A DNA stretch of 43,554 nt from an uncultured Lachnospiraceae bacterium (lineage in GTDB: Bacteria > Bacillota > Clostridia > Lachnospirales > Lachnospiraceae). The notes below the pieces were generated by a model. That model saw only the letters and a list, made by a program, of their open reading frames with translations, was not told where the DNA came from and made no database searches. The stretch is taken from contig CANSTU010000020.1 in the NCBI GenBank assembly GCA_947650005.1, forward strand, positions 1 to 43,554, in the 5' to 3' direction. Numbering within the stretch: the first letter of the stretch is position 1; each line of letters begins with the position of its first letter. Both the position numbers and the translations under genes were made by a program. This document shows positions 17,247 through 25,695 of this stretch, in pieces.

Positions 17247-19796
17247 TCAAGTCAATTGCCCTATTTCACCGAATTTCTCTTCAAACGCTTTCTTCCAATC
17301 CGCCTCCCAGCCTTTCATCCGGCTTTTGATCCAGTCCAGGCGATTGGCTTGTTTACGGGTCAGGCCGTTCCCCTGCTGGAGGAATCCCTCCAGCTCTTTG
17401 TATATGTTTCCGGCCTCCCGCAGCTTCTGCGCACTGATTGGATCATAGCATTGTGCGCCCAAAAAGCGGCAGATATACGCAGGCACCCGATAAAACAGTT
17501 CATCGGAGCATTCCTTGAGCCAATCTTCCAACTCGTGGAGCCGTTCGGAACCCAAATGGCGGTACAGCGTTTGTCCGTTCTCCAGACGCGCAACTGGAAG
17601 CGCCAGACACATAATGTCCAACTGATAGCTGAGCGTTTCCGCAAACCTTGACATTTGCATGTAGTTTATCTCAAAGGTATCATGCAGCTGCCTTATAGTA
17701 CAGTTTCCGTCCGTCCACATGAGCAGGGCAAAAAGCAACCGATTCATGATAAATCCCTGATTTTTTGCCAGTGTTTTGTATTCTCTTTCCCGGAGGCATT
17801 CCTTGCTGCTTTTCAGATTCCTTTTGATGGCCTTGTAGAGCCTATCGCTCATCTGTTCTTTTCGTTTTTCCAGCTGGATTTCTATATTTTTTACCGTTTT
17901 TTCCAGAAGCTGCGGATAGGCAGCGGTCAAAATACCTACTTCCTTTTTCGCCATGCGCAGCGATTCACTGAGAAACAGGATCGCGTTAAAAAGATCAGCT
18001 TTCTCTATTTTTTCTTGGACAATACATTCGCATACGGCTTTTTGCATGGAATCAAATCTACCCAGCCTCATGATGTAGCCGGTCAGGCTCTGTCCCACAT
18101 CCGTTAAGATATACTTCGGAATGAACTCCTCATCCTCGTCTTCACAGTCGTTTGCTATATAGATCAATTTCCTGTTCCATAGCTCCGAAAGGGACTGATG
18201 GACCGCCTCTTTCTGGACAGGATTCTCTTCCAACGTATGTGGGATGTATTTTAACACATCCTCCAGCTCTGATTCCGTAATCGCCCTTTTCCTCTTTCCT
18301 TCCCCGTCATTCGGGAACAGGCTCAATATATAAAACGCCTGTTGTCCTGCTTCTAAAGAAAAGAAATGGCTGACAATACACGGCGGTATCTCCACCCCGC
18401 TTAGCATTTTCTCCCATTGCAGCTTTTGATCCGTTTCAAGCCGCCTGTCATCCGACATATGATAATTCGCTTTCAGAAACGGATAAATATAACCGACCTT
18501 CTCCTGCCCCAAAACCGTACGATCCATATCCAGCCGCCCAGCGCGTCCGGCATAATTCATATACTCGTTCGGATACAGGAAACGAATCGATCCGCTTCCC
18601 TCCTTACACTGCTTAATCATGCTGGGAATGACCACCACGTCCACAGGACTGTTGATCCCATAAACGAGGGTTTCCGTACTGCAGACAATCTGCAACCTTC
18701 CGTCGCGCTGCAGGAATTCTTTTTCCACAAGTGAACGCAGCATCACGGGCATATCCGCGTTATGATAGCCGATTCCTACCGCAAACGTCAGATAGTCTTC
18801 CTGCTCCATGATGCCATACAATTCTTCTTCGCTTTGAATGCCTGTCCATTCCCTGATATATTTCCTGCAGTCCTTCTCCGGTATCCATTCCGATAAAATC
18901 CCTTCTTCCCGAAGGCTTCTGCCAAGCCGCCTGGCCAGCCTTTTGACCTCGTTCCTGTTATTTTCAAAAATCAGAATTTTATTTCCGCGCTGCAGATGAT
19001 ACATACAGATCTTTTTGATGATAGCGTCCACCTTACGCCAAGGATTGATCTGAAATCCACTCTGGTTTACGACTGGAAACTCGAAACATTCCACCGACGG
19101 ACAACCGGGTTTTACATAATTGACCCGTTCCTTTCCATAGTAGATCGGGTAGGTTTCCAGTTTAACCGGCCTTTCATCCTCCTGCAGCTGCGTAAAACCA
19201 TATATCTGTATATAGTTTTTCCAATTAAAAAACGGCGTAGCCAGAGCAAGGACCCGCAGGGAAGAAAGAAGCCTTGCACGGGTCAAAATGAAATCCGCTT
19301 TGACGCCCCTGTCCTGATCCTGCGTCAGGCCGATTTCATCCATTACCAGCAAATCATATTTTGGGAGAAAATTGCTGTCCATGCTGGCAAACATAAAAAC
19401 CTTTTCATAGATGATCACCGCAATGTCAGCCTCTGCATTCCTTACAGCCATATCATCATTCCTGAATTCGCCCGTCGATTGTACGACTTTCAAATCCAAA
19501 TCCAGCATTTTCACCATACCCATAATCTCATCCGTCTTCTGCGCCGCAAGAGCCCGATACGGCACGGCAAACAGCATCCGAAATGGTTTCCCCTCCTTCT
19601 TTTTGCAACGCAGATGATAAAAATAGACCAAAAGGGCGACCAATGTTTTCCCGCTGCTCGTTGCCCCTACCACCATCAGCCATTTGGAAAAATCAAAGGT
19701 ATCCTCATTCTGAAAAACCTTCTGCTGAAGTTTTGTCAATTCCTGATATCCCAATCGAACAGCTTCTGAACGAATTTGCTCATATTCTTTTGTCAT
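17247..19796 (-). CDS. Ski2-like superfamily 2 helicase, first gene of candidate defence operon
   Basis: An 849-residue helicase with GATSSGKT (44-51), DEIG (153-156), STETLVYGINSP (~373-384) and AGRAGR (416-421). The order and wording are those of Ski2/Hel308-type enzymes. The C-terminal half is helical and parallels that of the next gene (MSRFAETLSYQLD versus MARMAEMVSYQME), so the pair probably arose by duplication. It lacks the extra C-terminal domains of its partner. It is followed after ~140 bp by the TIR-helicase and is driven by a good promoter at 19873-19901. Substrate (DNA or RNA) is unknown; I infer nucleic-acid sensing or remodelling in phage defence. Confidence 0.82.
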   Translation of the reverse strand: MTKEYEQIRSEAVRLGYQELTKLQQKVFQNEDTFDFSKWLMVVGATSSGKTLVALLVYFYHLRCKKKEGKPFRMLFAVPYRALAAQKTDEIMGMVKMLDLDLKVVQSTGEFRNDDMAVRNAEADIAVIIYEKVFMFASMDSNFLPKYDLLVMDEIGLTQDQDRGVKADFILTRARLLSSLRVLALATPFFNWKNYIQIYGFTQLQEDERPVKLETYPIYYGKERVNYVKPGCPSVECFEFPVVNQSGFQINPWRKVDAIIKKICMYHLQRGNKILIFENNRNEVKRLARRLGRSLREEGILSEWIPEKDCRKYIREWTGIQSEEELYGIMEQEDYLTFAVGIGYHNADMPVMLRSLVEKEFLQRDGRLQIVCSTETLVYGINSPVDVVVIPSMIKQCKEGSGSIRFLYPNEYMNYAGRAGRLDMDRTVLGQEKVGYIYPFLKANYHMSDDRRLETDQKLQWEKMLSGVEIPPCIVSHFFSLEAGQQAFYILSLFPNDGEGKRKRAITESELEDVLKYIPHTLEENPVQKEAVHQSLSELWNRKLIYIANDCEDEDEEFIPKYILTDVGQSLTGYIMRLGRFDSMQKAVCECIVQEKIEKADLFNAILFLSESLRMAKKEVGILTAAYPQLLEKTVKNIEIQLEKRKEQMSDRLYKAIKRNLKSSKECLREREYKTLAKNQGFIMNRLLFALLMWTDGNCTIRQLHDTFEINYMQMSRFAETLSYQLDIMCLALPVARLENGQTLYRHLGSERLHELEDWLKECSDELFYRVPAYICRFLGAQCYDPISAQKLREAGNIYKELEGFLQQGNGLTRKQANRLDWIKSRMKGWEADWKKAFEEKFGEIGQLT

Positions 19797-19870
19797 TTTG
19801 CACCAATATCCTTCTTTTTTGCACGTTTAGCCTCAATGTTATGCCCAATAATTTTCTTGTTATTTATTTT

Positions 19871-19981
19871 TTATTGTACTATCAGCACAAAAATAGTGCA
19901 ATCATCCAATAGTATAGAATTTATAGAATCAAGCGAGCGAGCATTTTTAACACCTGTTTCATAAAGTAAATCATTGTCCAT
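19871..19981 (-). CDS. Possible 36-aa ORF in front of the helicase operon
   Basis: An ATG at 19981 follows AGAGGA and opens a frame beginning MDNDLLYETGVKNARSLDS, ending just upstream of the helicase gene. Its 3' end overlaps the predicted promoter at 19873-19901. It may be the truncated front of a lost gene, or chance. I do not recognise the peptide. Confidence 0.25.
   Translation of the reverse strand: MDNDLLYETGVKNARSLDSINSILLDDCTIFVLIVQ
19873..19901 (-). promoter_or_regulatory. Predicted sigma-A promoter for the helicase/TIR/macro operon
   Basis: On the minus strand TTGCAC, 17 bp, TACAAT: five of six matches in each box except the -35 end. It lies about 75 bp upstream of the 849-aa helicase start. 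The inverted repeat GCAC-N7-GTGC overlaps the -35 box and could be an operator, though that is speculative. Confidence 0.6.
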
Positions 19982-20215
19982 GATTCCTCTTCTTTCCCCT
20001 TGTTCGTTTAATCCACATCCGTCAGCTGAATGCATTTTCACAGACAGCCGCAAGGCAGGCCATCTAAAAAGAAATAAATACCAGCCAGGAGACAATGCTC
20101 ATGTGCGGTAAAGAAGCAAGCAACTGAAAACAAGAGATAGGCTGCCAGCTCACACTATTTTGAACCAAGAATCAAAAGATAAACATGATGAATCGTAAAT
20201 TTCTTCAGAAGCCTC

Positions 20216-20243
20216 TTGACATTAGATTATATTGCAGCATAAT
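20216..20243 (+). promoter_or_regulatory. Promoter-like site in mobile debris
   Basis: TTGACA, 16 bp, CATAAT on the plus strand, upstream of the recombinase remnant. No intact gene follows within 400 bp, so it may be orphaned. Confidence 0.35.
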
Positions 20244-20298
20244 TTAAACAAATGTTTTAATACATCTGTTTTAGATCAGTTTACAAGGAACTACATCA

Positions 20299-20499
20299 AA
20301 ACTGGAAGCGGTGATTTGCCAGCAAATGGTGAAGAAGCCGGACGGTTAAAAGACGCTGACTGGCAGAAAGAAAGCGGCAGGGGCAAATCCGAAAATCGCC
20401 GTCCTGAAAATGGAATTTGCTCATGTGGACAGCGAAATTGAAAAGCTGGTAGACAGTCTAGCGGGCAAACAGTGTCCTGCTCTCCAGCGACAGTTATAG
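20299..20499 (+). pseudogene. Serine recombinase C-terminal remnant
   Basis: A plus-strand frame reads KLEAVICQQMVKKPDG, a TAA stop at 20347-20349, then KTLTGRKKAAGANPKIAVLK and EFAHVDSEIEKLVDSLAG before a stop. The SEIEKL-DSLAG coiled-coil stretch and the KLEAV lead-in are characteristic of the C-terminal part of large serine recombinases of clostridial integrative elements. No catalytic domain is nearby. I read it as the scar of an integrated element, consistent with the adjoining accessory island. Confidence 0.6.
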
Positions 20500-20673
20500 A
20501 GAATATCGCAAACAAGCTGTATTTTTATTTTTGTATATATAATCGCGGAATTACGTCACATATAGTTACAAGGGTGTGCCATTTTACAGATAGGGAAACG
20601 GACACAATGTTGACAGAAACATTGATTGGAATACGAAAAAATTATGTCTCATGGGAAAGGAGCTTGATATACT

Positions 20674-21069
20674 ATGCGAAACTATAAAATAGCGTCATTG
20701 ATAATGATTATTCATGGTGGATTTATGGAAGTTGGCGGTGCGTTTTGCTATATGCTTGCTATGGTTTTTGGAAGTGATATATTTGATATAGGGAAGTATT
20801 TTTCTTTTAAACTCCCATACTTTCAGGATAATCTAAATATGATGATTATCATCGGAGCTATCTATGGCGCGGTGCGAACTGTTGGTGCAATCGGATTATT
20901 AAAGAACAAAATGTGGGGATTTATGCTTTCTGTAATCAATTGCATTATAACAATGGCTTTAATGATGTTTTTACTGCCAGCAGGGATTCTGGACGGGGTG
21001 TTTGCGAGTAGTGCGTTAATACTGATGTTGACACAGTATTATGGAAATAAAGAAATCGTATGCAAATGA
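20674..21069 (+). CDS. Small integral membrane protein, unknown function
   Basis: 131 residues with about four hydrophobic segments (IASLIMIIHGGFMEVGG, YMLAMVFGSDIF, MMIIIGAIYGAVRTVGAIGLL, LSVINCIITMALMMFLL). AAGGAG lies 13 bases before the ATG. I do not recognise the family. It is on the plus strand, opposite to the helicase operon, and heads a group of three membrane-protein genes. It is more AT-rich than the core genes, in keeping with acquired DNA. Confidence 0.6.
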   Translation: MRNYKIASLIMIIHGGFMEVGGAFCYMLAMVFGSDIFDIGKYFSFKLPYFQDNLNMMIIIGAIYGAVRTVGAIGLLKNKMWGFMLSVINCIITMALMMFLLPAGILDGVFASSALILMLTQYYGNKEIVCK

Positions 21070-21232
21070 CTATTACCACCTATTCGGGGAAATGTTCGGA
21101 CGCTGCCGGAGTTCGGCCAAATATCAAATCCGTAGGACGATACAGCTCCCGCATAAAGAATAGGGGCGCTTCATGGGGAATCCGAACCTTTTGCCTTATG
21201 AAACATTTGCAAAATAATCCAGTACAAACCCC
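21070..21232 (+). pseudogene. Probable mobile-element gene remnants
   Basis: One frame reads LFGEMFGRCRSSAKYQIRR to a stop, then MGNPNLLPYETFAK and another stop. The PNLLPYET-type start resembles small helix-turn-helix proteins carried by clostridial conjugative elements, here cut off after 14 residues. The match is from memory and short, so confidence is low. Confidence 0.3.
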
Positions 21233-21261
21233 TTGCTTTTTCTACCATACAATGAGATAAT
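21233..21261 (+). promoter_or_regulatory. Predicted promoter for the two downstream membrane-protein genes
   Basis: TTGCTT, 17 bp, GATAAT on the plus strand, 36 bp before the start of the 156-aa gene, which has a strong GAGGAGG ribosome binding site. Confidence 0.5.
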
Positions 21262-21296
21262 ATATCGAATTATTCTTTACTTGAGGAGGTAAAAAG

Positions 21297-21767
21297 ATGA
21301 AGAATCAGTGGACTGTCCATGCAAACGGTGTTGACCATCAGATTCAGTACAAAGGAAGGAAGCTCATTGTTGACGGCGCGCAGTATAAATTGAAAAGCGC
21401 AAACTGGTTTATCCAGCTGATCGACTACGCCGTCAATTTCGGCGATGTATCCTGCCGCCTCGTCGTCATCGGCAATAAGGCGGATCTGGCTGTCAACGGC
21501 ACCTTTTTAGGAAGCGGCGCTCCCTATGAACCGATCGCCAGCATCCCTGCAGTGGTTTCTGTGTTTACCGGAATCAGTGCAGTTCTTGGCTTTTTGATGA
21601 ACAGCTGGCTGGGACTGTGTATTGGTGTCCTGCTGGGCGCAATGTATTTCAATCTCTTCCTGAAAAATAAGTCCATTAAGCCGGTCATCATTGCTTTTGT
21701 GATCGCCACGATCGGTCAGATCGCATTGGGAATCGGTGTTTCCATGCTTCTCGCACCCTTCATGTAA
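21297..21767 (+). CDS. Membrane protein with N-terminal beta-rich domain, unknown function
   Basis: 156 residues. The first ~75 (MKNQWTVHANGVDHQIQYKG ...) look beta-rich and soluble, ending with LAVNGTFLGSGAPYEPI. Then come three hydrophobic helices (IPAVVSVFTGISAVLGFLM, LGLCIGVLLGAMYFNLFL, VIIAFVIATIGQIALGIG). GAGGAGG lies eight bases before the ATG. The N-terminal fold faintly recalls FAIM-like beta sandwiches, but I would not name it. It is followed after 30 bp by the DUF4190-like gene, so the two are probably cotranscribed. Confidence 0.72.
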   Translation: MKNQWTVHANGVDHQIQYKGRKLIVDGAQYKLKSANWFIQLIDYAVNFGDVSCRLVVIGNKADLAVNGTFLGSGAPYEPIASIPAVVSVFTGISAVLGFLMNSWLGLCIGVLLGAMYFNLFLKNKSIKPVIIAFVIATIGQIALGIGVSMLLAPFM

Positions 21768-21797
21768 GATACATACAATCAGGACAGGGGTAATTTT

Positions 21798-22310
21798 ATG
21801 GATAATAATTATAGCGGTCAGAACGATCAGATCGGTTATAGCAATAATCCCTGGGCAGAACAGGGTATGTCTTCTTACCCCCAGGGGAATCCCCCTCAGG
21901 GCATGCCTATGCAGCAGGGCGGCACTCCTCAGGGCGCTTATCAGCAGCAGGGCATGCCCTACCAACAGCCATGGCAGCCGCAGGGAGGAAATCCCTATCC
22001 TCCAAATGGATATCCACCCCAGGGACAGCCGCCTTATCAGCAGGGTTATTACCAACAGCCAGTGGTGGTCAACCAGCTGGAAAATAAAAAAGACAGCTTG
22101 GCCATTACTTCCCTGGTCTTGGGAATCCTCGGAATCGTCTTCTGCTGGTGTCCAGGTATACCCATAATCATCTGTATTATCGGCCTTGTCATGGGAATTA
22201 TGAGCCTCGTTAAAACTGGGCAACATTCTGGAATTGCTCTGGGAGGTGTGATCACCTCAGCGATCGGTCTGGTTCTGAGTTTTGCCATGTTCCTTTTGAT
22301 CATCGTTTAA
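21798..22310 (+). CDS. Pro/Gln/Gly-rich DUF4190-type membrane protein
   Basis: 170 residues. The first ~90 are low-complexity and disordered, with repeats of the PQG, QQG and YPP kind. After a short linker (NQLENKKDSLA) comes a compact two-helix membrane domain: ITSLVLGILGIVFCWC, the PGIPIIICIIGLVMG helix, and a final GGVITSAIGLVLSFAMFLLIIV helix. The small domain with LAITSLVLGILG is the hallmark of DUF4190. AGGGG precedes the ATG. Function is unknown; such proteins occur widely in Firmicutes. A terminator follows. Confidence 0.78.
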   Translation: MDNNYSGQNDQIGYSNNPWAEQGMSSYPQGNPPQGMPMQQGGTPQGAYQQQGMPYQQPWQPQGGNPYPPNGYPPQGQPPYQQGYYQQPVVVNQLENKKDSLAITSLVLGILGIVFCWCPGIPIIICIIGLVMGIMSLVKTGQHSGIALGGVITSAIGLVLSFAMFLLIIV

Positions 22311-22357
22311 CTGTATAGCATGATATCCCGTCGGCAGGCAATGGATTGATCGTAAAA

Positions 22358-22432
22358 AGCCGCCGCTGTATCTGTAAAAGGTTTTTACACAGAATTTGTG
22401 AGAACATCCAGAAACAGCGGCAGCTTATTTTA
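22358..22432 (+). terminator. Terminator between the plus-strand membrane genes and miaB
   Basis: GCCGCTGT at 22362-22369 pairs with ACAGCGGC at 22414-22421; the stem extends to about 12 bp with one mismatch and is followed by TTATTTTATTT. The 44-base loop holds a second small hairpin. It sits between convergent genes. Confidence 0.65.
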
Positions 22433-22498
22433 TTTGCCTCCCTATACGGACAGGACCATATCGTCAAGCATAGGCAAAAGGACTTTCTATGTCAATCT

Positions 22499-23947
22499 TT
22501 ACATCCTTTCTCCAAGGTAATAGAACCCCTTGTATTCTCGAAGATGTACGGGAACGATCTGCCCGATCAGGGAAGGCTCTCCCGGAAAGTGAACCAGGAT
22601 ATTGTTGGCAAGCCGCCCCGTCATCAGGGAAGGATCTTGCTCGTTTTCTTCCTCCACAAGGGCCTCCATAGTCCGGCCGGCCAAAAGCGCCACCCGTTTT
22701 CTCGCCGTATCCTGAACTACTTTCAGCACCCTGTCGAATCCCTCTTTCATCACGCTCTCTTCCACCTGATTCTCCATGGCAGCCGCAGGCGTACCCGTTC
22801 TCTTGGAATAAAGAAAGGTAAACGCATTATCAAATCCCACTTTACGAATCACATCGATCGTTTCATCCACATCCTCCGGCGTCTCTCCGGGAAATCCGAC
22901 GATGATATCTGTGGTCAGGGCAATATCCGGAATAGCCCGGCGAATCCGCTCCACCAAAGAAAGATATTCTTCCTTAGTATAGCGTCGGTTCATTTCCTTT
23001 AAGATTCTCGTGGAGCCGGACTGCAGGGGCAGGTGCAAATGCCGGCATATTTTTTCGGATTCCGCCATGACCTGAATGAGTTCATCAGAAAGATCCTTGG
23101 GATGGGAAGTCATGAAACGGATCCGACGGATCCCTTCTATCTTTTCCACCTCTCGAAGCAGTCCGGCAAAATTCATCTGATCTTCCAGATTTTTTCCATA
23201 GGAATTCACATTCTGTCCCAGTAGCATGATTTCCACGACCCCGTCCGCAGCAAGCGAGGAGATTTCCTGCAAAATGTCTTTCGGATTGCGGCTGCGCTCC
23301 CTCCCGCGTACATAGGGTACAATACAGTAGCTGCAAAAATTGTTGCAGCCGAACATGATATTAATTCCTGACTTAAAAGGATATTTACGTTCCGCAGGGA
23401 GCTCTTCCACAATCGCATCCGTACTCTGCCAGATATCTACGATCATCCGATCCTGTTCAAACATTTCAGCGAGTAGTTCCGCAAATTTGTAAATGTTATG
23501 GGTTCCAAACACCAGATCTACGAATCGATAGCTTTTCCGGATTCTTTCCACCGTACCGGGTTCCTGCATCATACAGCCGCAGAGCGCGATTTTCATGGAT
23601 GGTTTTTTCTTTTTCAGGCTATTTAAATGGCCCAGCCTGCCGTAAACCCGCTGATCCGCATTATCCCGTACCGTACACGTATTATAGATGCAAAAGTCCG
23701 CTGAATCCTCCTCTTCTGCCAATATATAACCGATTTGTTTCAGGATACCGGATAGCTTCTCTGAATCTCTGGCGTTCATCTGGCAGCCGAAATTGAGTAC
23801 ACAAGATTTTGGTAAGCGACCATTTCTTTGTTCAAAGCCTTTTACCCATTTTCTACATTTTGCCATAAAGTAGTATTGCCTGGCCGGTTCCTCTAGGGGA
23901 GGATCTGCATGAATGTCTATTTTATCTAAATCAATTTCCTGATACAT
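22499..23947 (-). CDS. miaB: tRNA-2-methylthio-N6-dimethylallyladenosine synthase MiaB
   Basis: Radical-SAM methylthiotransferase acting on the i6A37 base made by MiaA. The N-terminal UPF0004 domain holds NFGCQMNARDSE, a second Cys in YNTCTVRDNA and CGCMMQ for the auxiliary cluster. The radical-SAM motif is FGCNNFCSYCIVPYVRGRERSR (CxxxCxxC). A TRAM domain ends the protein (LAGRTMEALVEE). The 482-residue length is usual for Clostridia. In related genomes miaB is commonly next to mutS; here a ~10 kb island intervenes. Confidence 0.97.
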   Translation of the reverse strand: MYQEIDLDKIDIHADPPLEEPARQYYFMAKCRKWVKGFEQRNGRLPKSCVLNFGCQMNARDSEKLSGILKQIGYILAEEEDSADFCIYNTCTVRDNADQRVYGRLGHLNSLKKKKPSMKIALCGCMMQEPGTVERIRKSYRFVDLVFGTHNIYKFAELLAEMFEQDRMIVDIWQSTDAIVEELPAERKYPFKSGINIMFGCNNFCSYCIVPYVRGRERSRNPKDILQEISSLAADGVVEIMLLGQNVNSYGKNLEDQMNFAGLLREVEKIEGIRRIRFMTSHPKDLSDELIQVMAESEKICRHLHLPLQSGSTRILKEMNRRYTKEEYLSLVERIRRAIPDIALTTDIIVGFPGETPEDVDETIDVIRKVGFDNAFTFLYSKRTGTPAAAMENQVEESVMKEGFDRVLKVVQDTARKRVALLAGRTMEALVEEENEQDPSLMTGRLANNILVHFPGEPSLIGQIVPVHLREYKGFYYLGERM

Positions 23948-24012
23948 TTCTCTTGGCTTTTTCCCTTTCTGTTATATAAGTAAAATAAGGAATGGGGTTT
24001 AACCGTACAGTC

Positions 24013-24075
24013 TTATGGCTCAAGTGGGGATCGATACCATCCAAATCTGGCATTTTTATCATGCTTTTTCGCCAT
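24013..24075 (-). CDS. Possible 20-aa ORF upstream of miaB
   Basis: CAGGAGG, 11 bases, then ATG and the frame MAKKHDKNARFGWYRSPLEP to TAA. It could be a leader peptide or the start of a truncated gene. No homologue is known to me. Confidence 0.25.
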   Translation of the reverse strand: MAKKHDKNARFGWYRSPLEP

Positions 24076-24128
24076 AAAGTGATTTGCCTCCTGTGAATTG
24101 TTCCGTTTTTTGTCCTGTCCTCTCTCCC

Positions 24129-24251
24129 TTACAGAATTGCTTCTTCCTCATCTGGTTTTGGAACTTCCTCCGGAATCAATTTCATGATAACTTTATAAAG
24201 TACCTCGACATCTTCTTCAGGCGCTAACTCTATCAGATTTTTAAGTTTTTT
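24129..24251 (-). pseudogene. C-terminal remnant of an unknown protein
   Basis: A minus-strand frame reads KKLKNLIELAPEEDVEVLYK, a short middle, then PEEVPKPDEEEAIL and a stop. It opens after an in-frame TAG and lacks a start. The strongly biased acidic composition looks like real coding sequence, so I take it as a decayed gene tail. Family unknown. Confidence 0.4.
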
Positions 24252-24339
24252 CTAATCGTCTTGTCTCCTGAAGTTCTGATATTCTTCCGCAGGCGGGTGC
24301 GCATTTTACTCCTAGTCGAAATCAACTTCCTGATACGTT

Positions 24340-25590
24340 TTACTCGGCTTTACCCTTCTTGGCATACAGTGTAACGATATGGGTGAGGATCTCCACCACT
24401 TTCTCCATGGATTCCACACAGGCATATTCAAACCTCCCATGGCAGTTATGGCCGCCGGTACACAGGTTCGGACAGGGCAGACCCATGAAAGACAGCCTGG
24501 CGCCGTCCGTTCCTCCCCTTATGGGAAGAATCCGGGGTGTTACATCGGCCATTTCCATGGCACGCACCGCATTGTCGATCAGATGTGCGTTCTGCGGCAG
24601 AATCTTATCTTTCATATTGTAATAGTTATCAGCCATCTCTACCTCAAAGATCCGACGACCGTATTTCTCGTTCAAAAAATCCGCAGCCTTTTGAAAGTAT
24701 GCCTTCTTGTGCTCAAACTTTTCCATGGAATGATCCCTGATAATATAGTCCACATCCACATGCTCCACATTTCCCTGAATACCGTCCGGATGGTAGAATC
24801 CCTCATATCCCTCCGTGGCCGCAGGATCTTCGTGCTTCGGAAGCAGGGCCTGGAATTCCTGGGCCAGCAGGATAGCATTTAACATTCTGTCCTTTGCGCT
24901 GCCTGGATGGATGCTGTATCCGTTCACATGAAGCACAGCTCCGGCAGCATTAAAATTTTCATATTCCAATTCTCCCAAAGCGCCTCCATCCACCGTATAG
25001 GCAAAATCCGCTCCGAACCCTTCCACATCAAAATGATCCACACCGGCTCCCACCTCTTCGTCCGGGGTAAATGCGATTCTGACGGTTCCGTGGGAGATCT
25101 CCGGATGGATGAGGAGATATTCCGCCAGGGACATAATCTCCGCAACCCCTGCCTTGTCGTCCGCCCCGAGAAGGGTAGTTCCGTCCGTGACGATCAGGCT
25201 TTTTCCTACATAATCCGACAGTTCCGGATTCTCGGAAGCTTTCAGGACGATATTCTTCTCTTCGTTTAGCAGGATATCCCCTCCGCCATAGTCCGCAACG
25301 ATACGCGGCTTCACATTTTGGCCGCTGACGGCCATGGATGTGTCCATATGGGCAATGAATCCGATAACCGGAACCTTTTCGGCGCTGTCCAGGTTGGAGG
25401 GAATGGAAGCATAGACATAGCCCGTATTTTCCTCAAACCTCACATCTGCCGCACCCATTTCCTCCAGCTCCCCGGCCAGAAGCCTCCCCAGGTCCTTTTG
25501 CTTTTCCGTGCTGGGAAAGGTGTCGCTGGGTGACCAGGACTGGGTATCTATTTTTACATATCTCAGAAAACGATCGATCACATTGCTCAT
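24340..25590 (-). CDS. pepT: Peptidase T (tripeptide aminopeptidase, M20B)
   Basis: Cytoplasmic zinc exopeptidase that removes N-terminal residues from tripeptides. Metal and catalytic motifs are visible: [12 protein letters not shown] (first His and Asp), [27 protein letters not shown], and the C-terminal [18 protein letters not shown] with [14 protein letters not shown]. The length is 416 residues from the ATG at 25590, preceded by GGAG. A frame continuing 34 codons upstream passes through hairpin repeat B and is not part of the protein. Confidence 0.96.
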   Translation of the reverse strand: MSNVIDRFLRYVKIDTQSWSPSDTFPSTEKQKDLGRLLAGELEEMGAADVRFEENTGYVYASIPSNLDSAEKVPVIGFIAHMDTSMAVSGQNVKPRIVADYGGGDILLNEEKNIVLKASENPELSDYVGKSLIVTDGTTLLGADDKAGVAEIMSLAEYLLIHPEISHGTVRIAFTPDEEVGAGVDHFDVEGFGADFAYTVDGGALGELEYENFNAAGAVLHVNGYSIHPGSAKDRMLNAILLAQEFQALLPKHEDPAATEGYEGFYHPDGIQGNVEHVDVDYIIRDHSMEKFEHKKAYFQKAADFLNEKYGRRIFEVEMADNYYNMKDKILPQNAHLIDNAVRAMEMADVTPRILPIRGGTDGARLSFMGLPCPNLCTGGHNCHGRFEYACVESMEKVVEILTHIVTLYAKKGKAE

Positions 25591-25600
25591 TTTAATCTCC

Positions 25601-25630
25601 ATTCTGCCGCCGACAGGCGGCTGTGAAATC
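25601..25630. repeat. Hairpin repeat family B, copy 2, before pepT
   Basis: GCCGCC-GACA-GGCGGC hairpin; on the minus strand it runs into CAGAATGGAG, the pepT ribosome binding site, as in the copy at 17113-17140. Confidence 0.75.
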
Positions 25631-25695
25631 AAAGAAACTTTGTATGCCAACAAATGGTTGGAAAAGCGAACGCAGGTCTTTTTCTCAGCCAAACT

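Larger units (their letters stand above)
19797..20673. other. Gene-poor stretch with mobile-element debris
   Basis: Between the helicase operon and the plus-strand membrane genes I see the helicase promoter, a doubtful small ORF, a lone plus-strand promoter-like site and a decayed serine recombinase tail. No intact gene is recognisable in the rest. Confidence 0.6.
23948..24339. other. Intergenic region with two small coding fragments
   Basis: Between miaB and pepT there is no full-length gene. It holds a 20-codon ORF with a good ribosome binding site and a 40-codon open tail without a start, both on the minus strand. The rest is unassigned. Confidence 0.6.

Noticed and set aside
12981-19796. 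Hachiman system (HamA/HamB)
   Set aside because: A helicase with a DExQ-type motif II is present (DELQ), but no DUF1837 HamA-like protein is seen, and there are two helicases plus TIR-like and macro domains.
20472-20687. 71-aa plus-strand ORF
   Set aside because: It overlaps the recombinase remnant in another frame and has no coding character.
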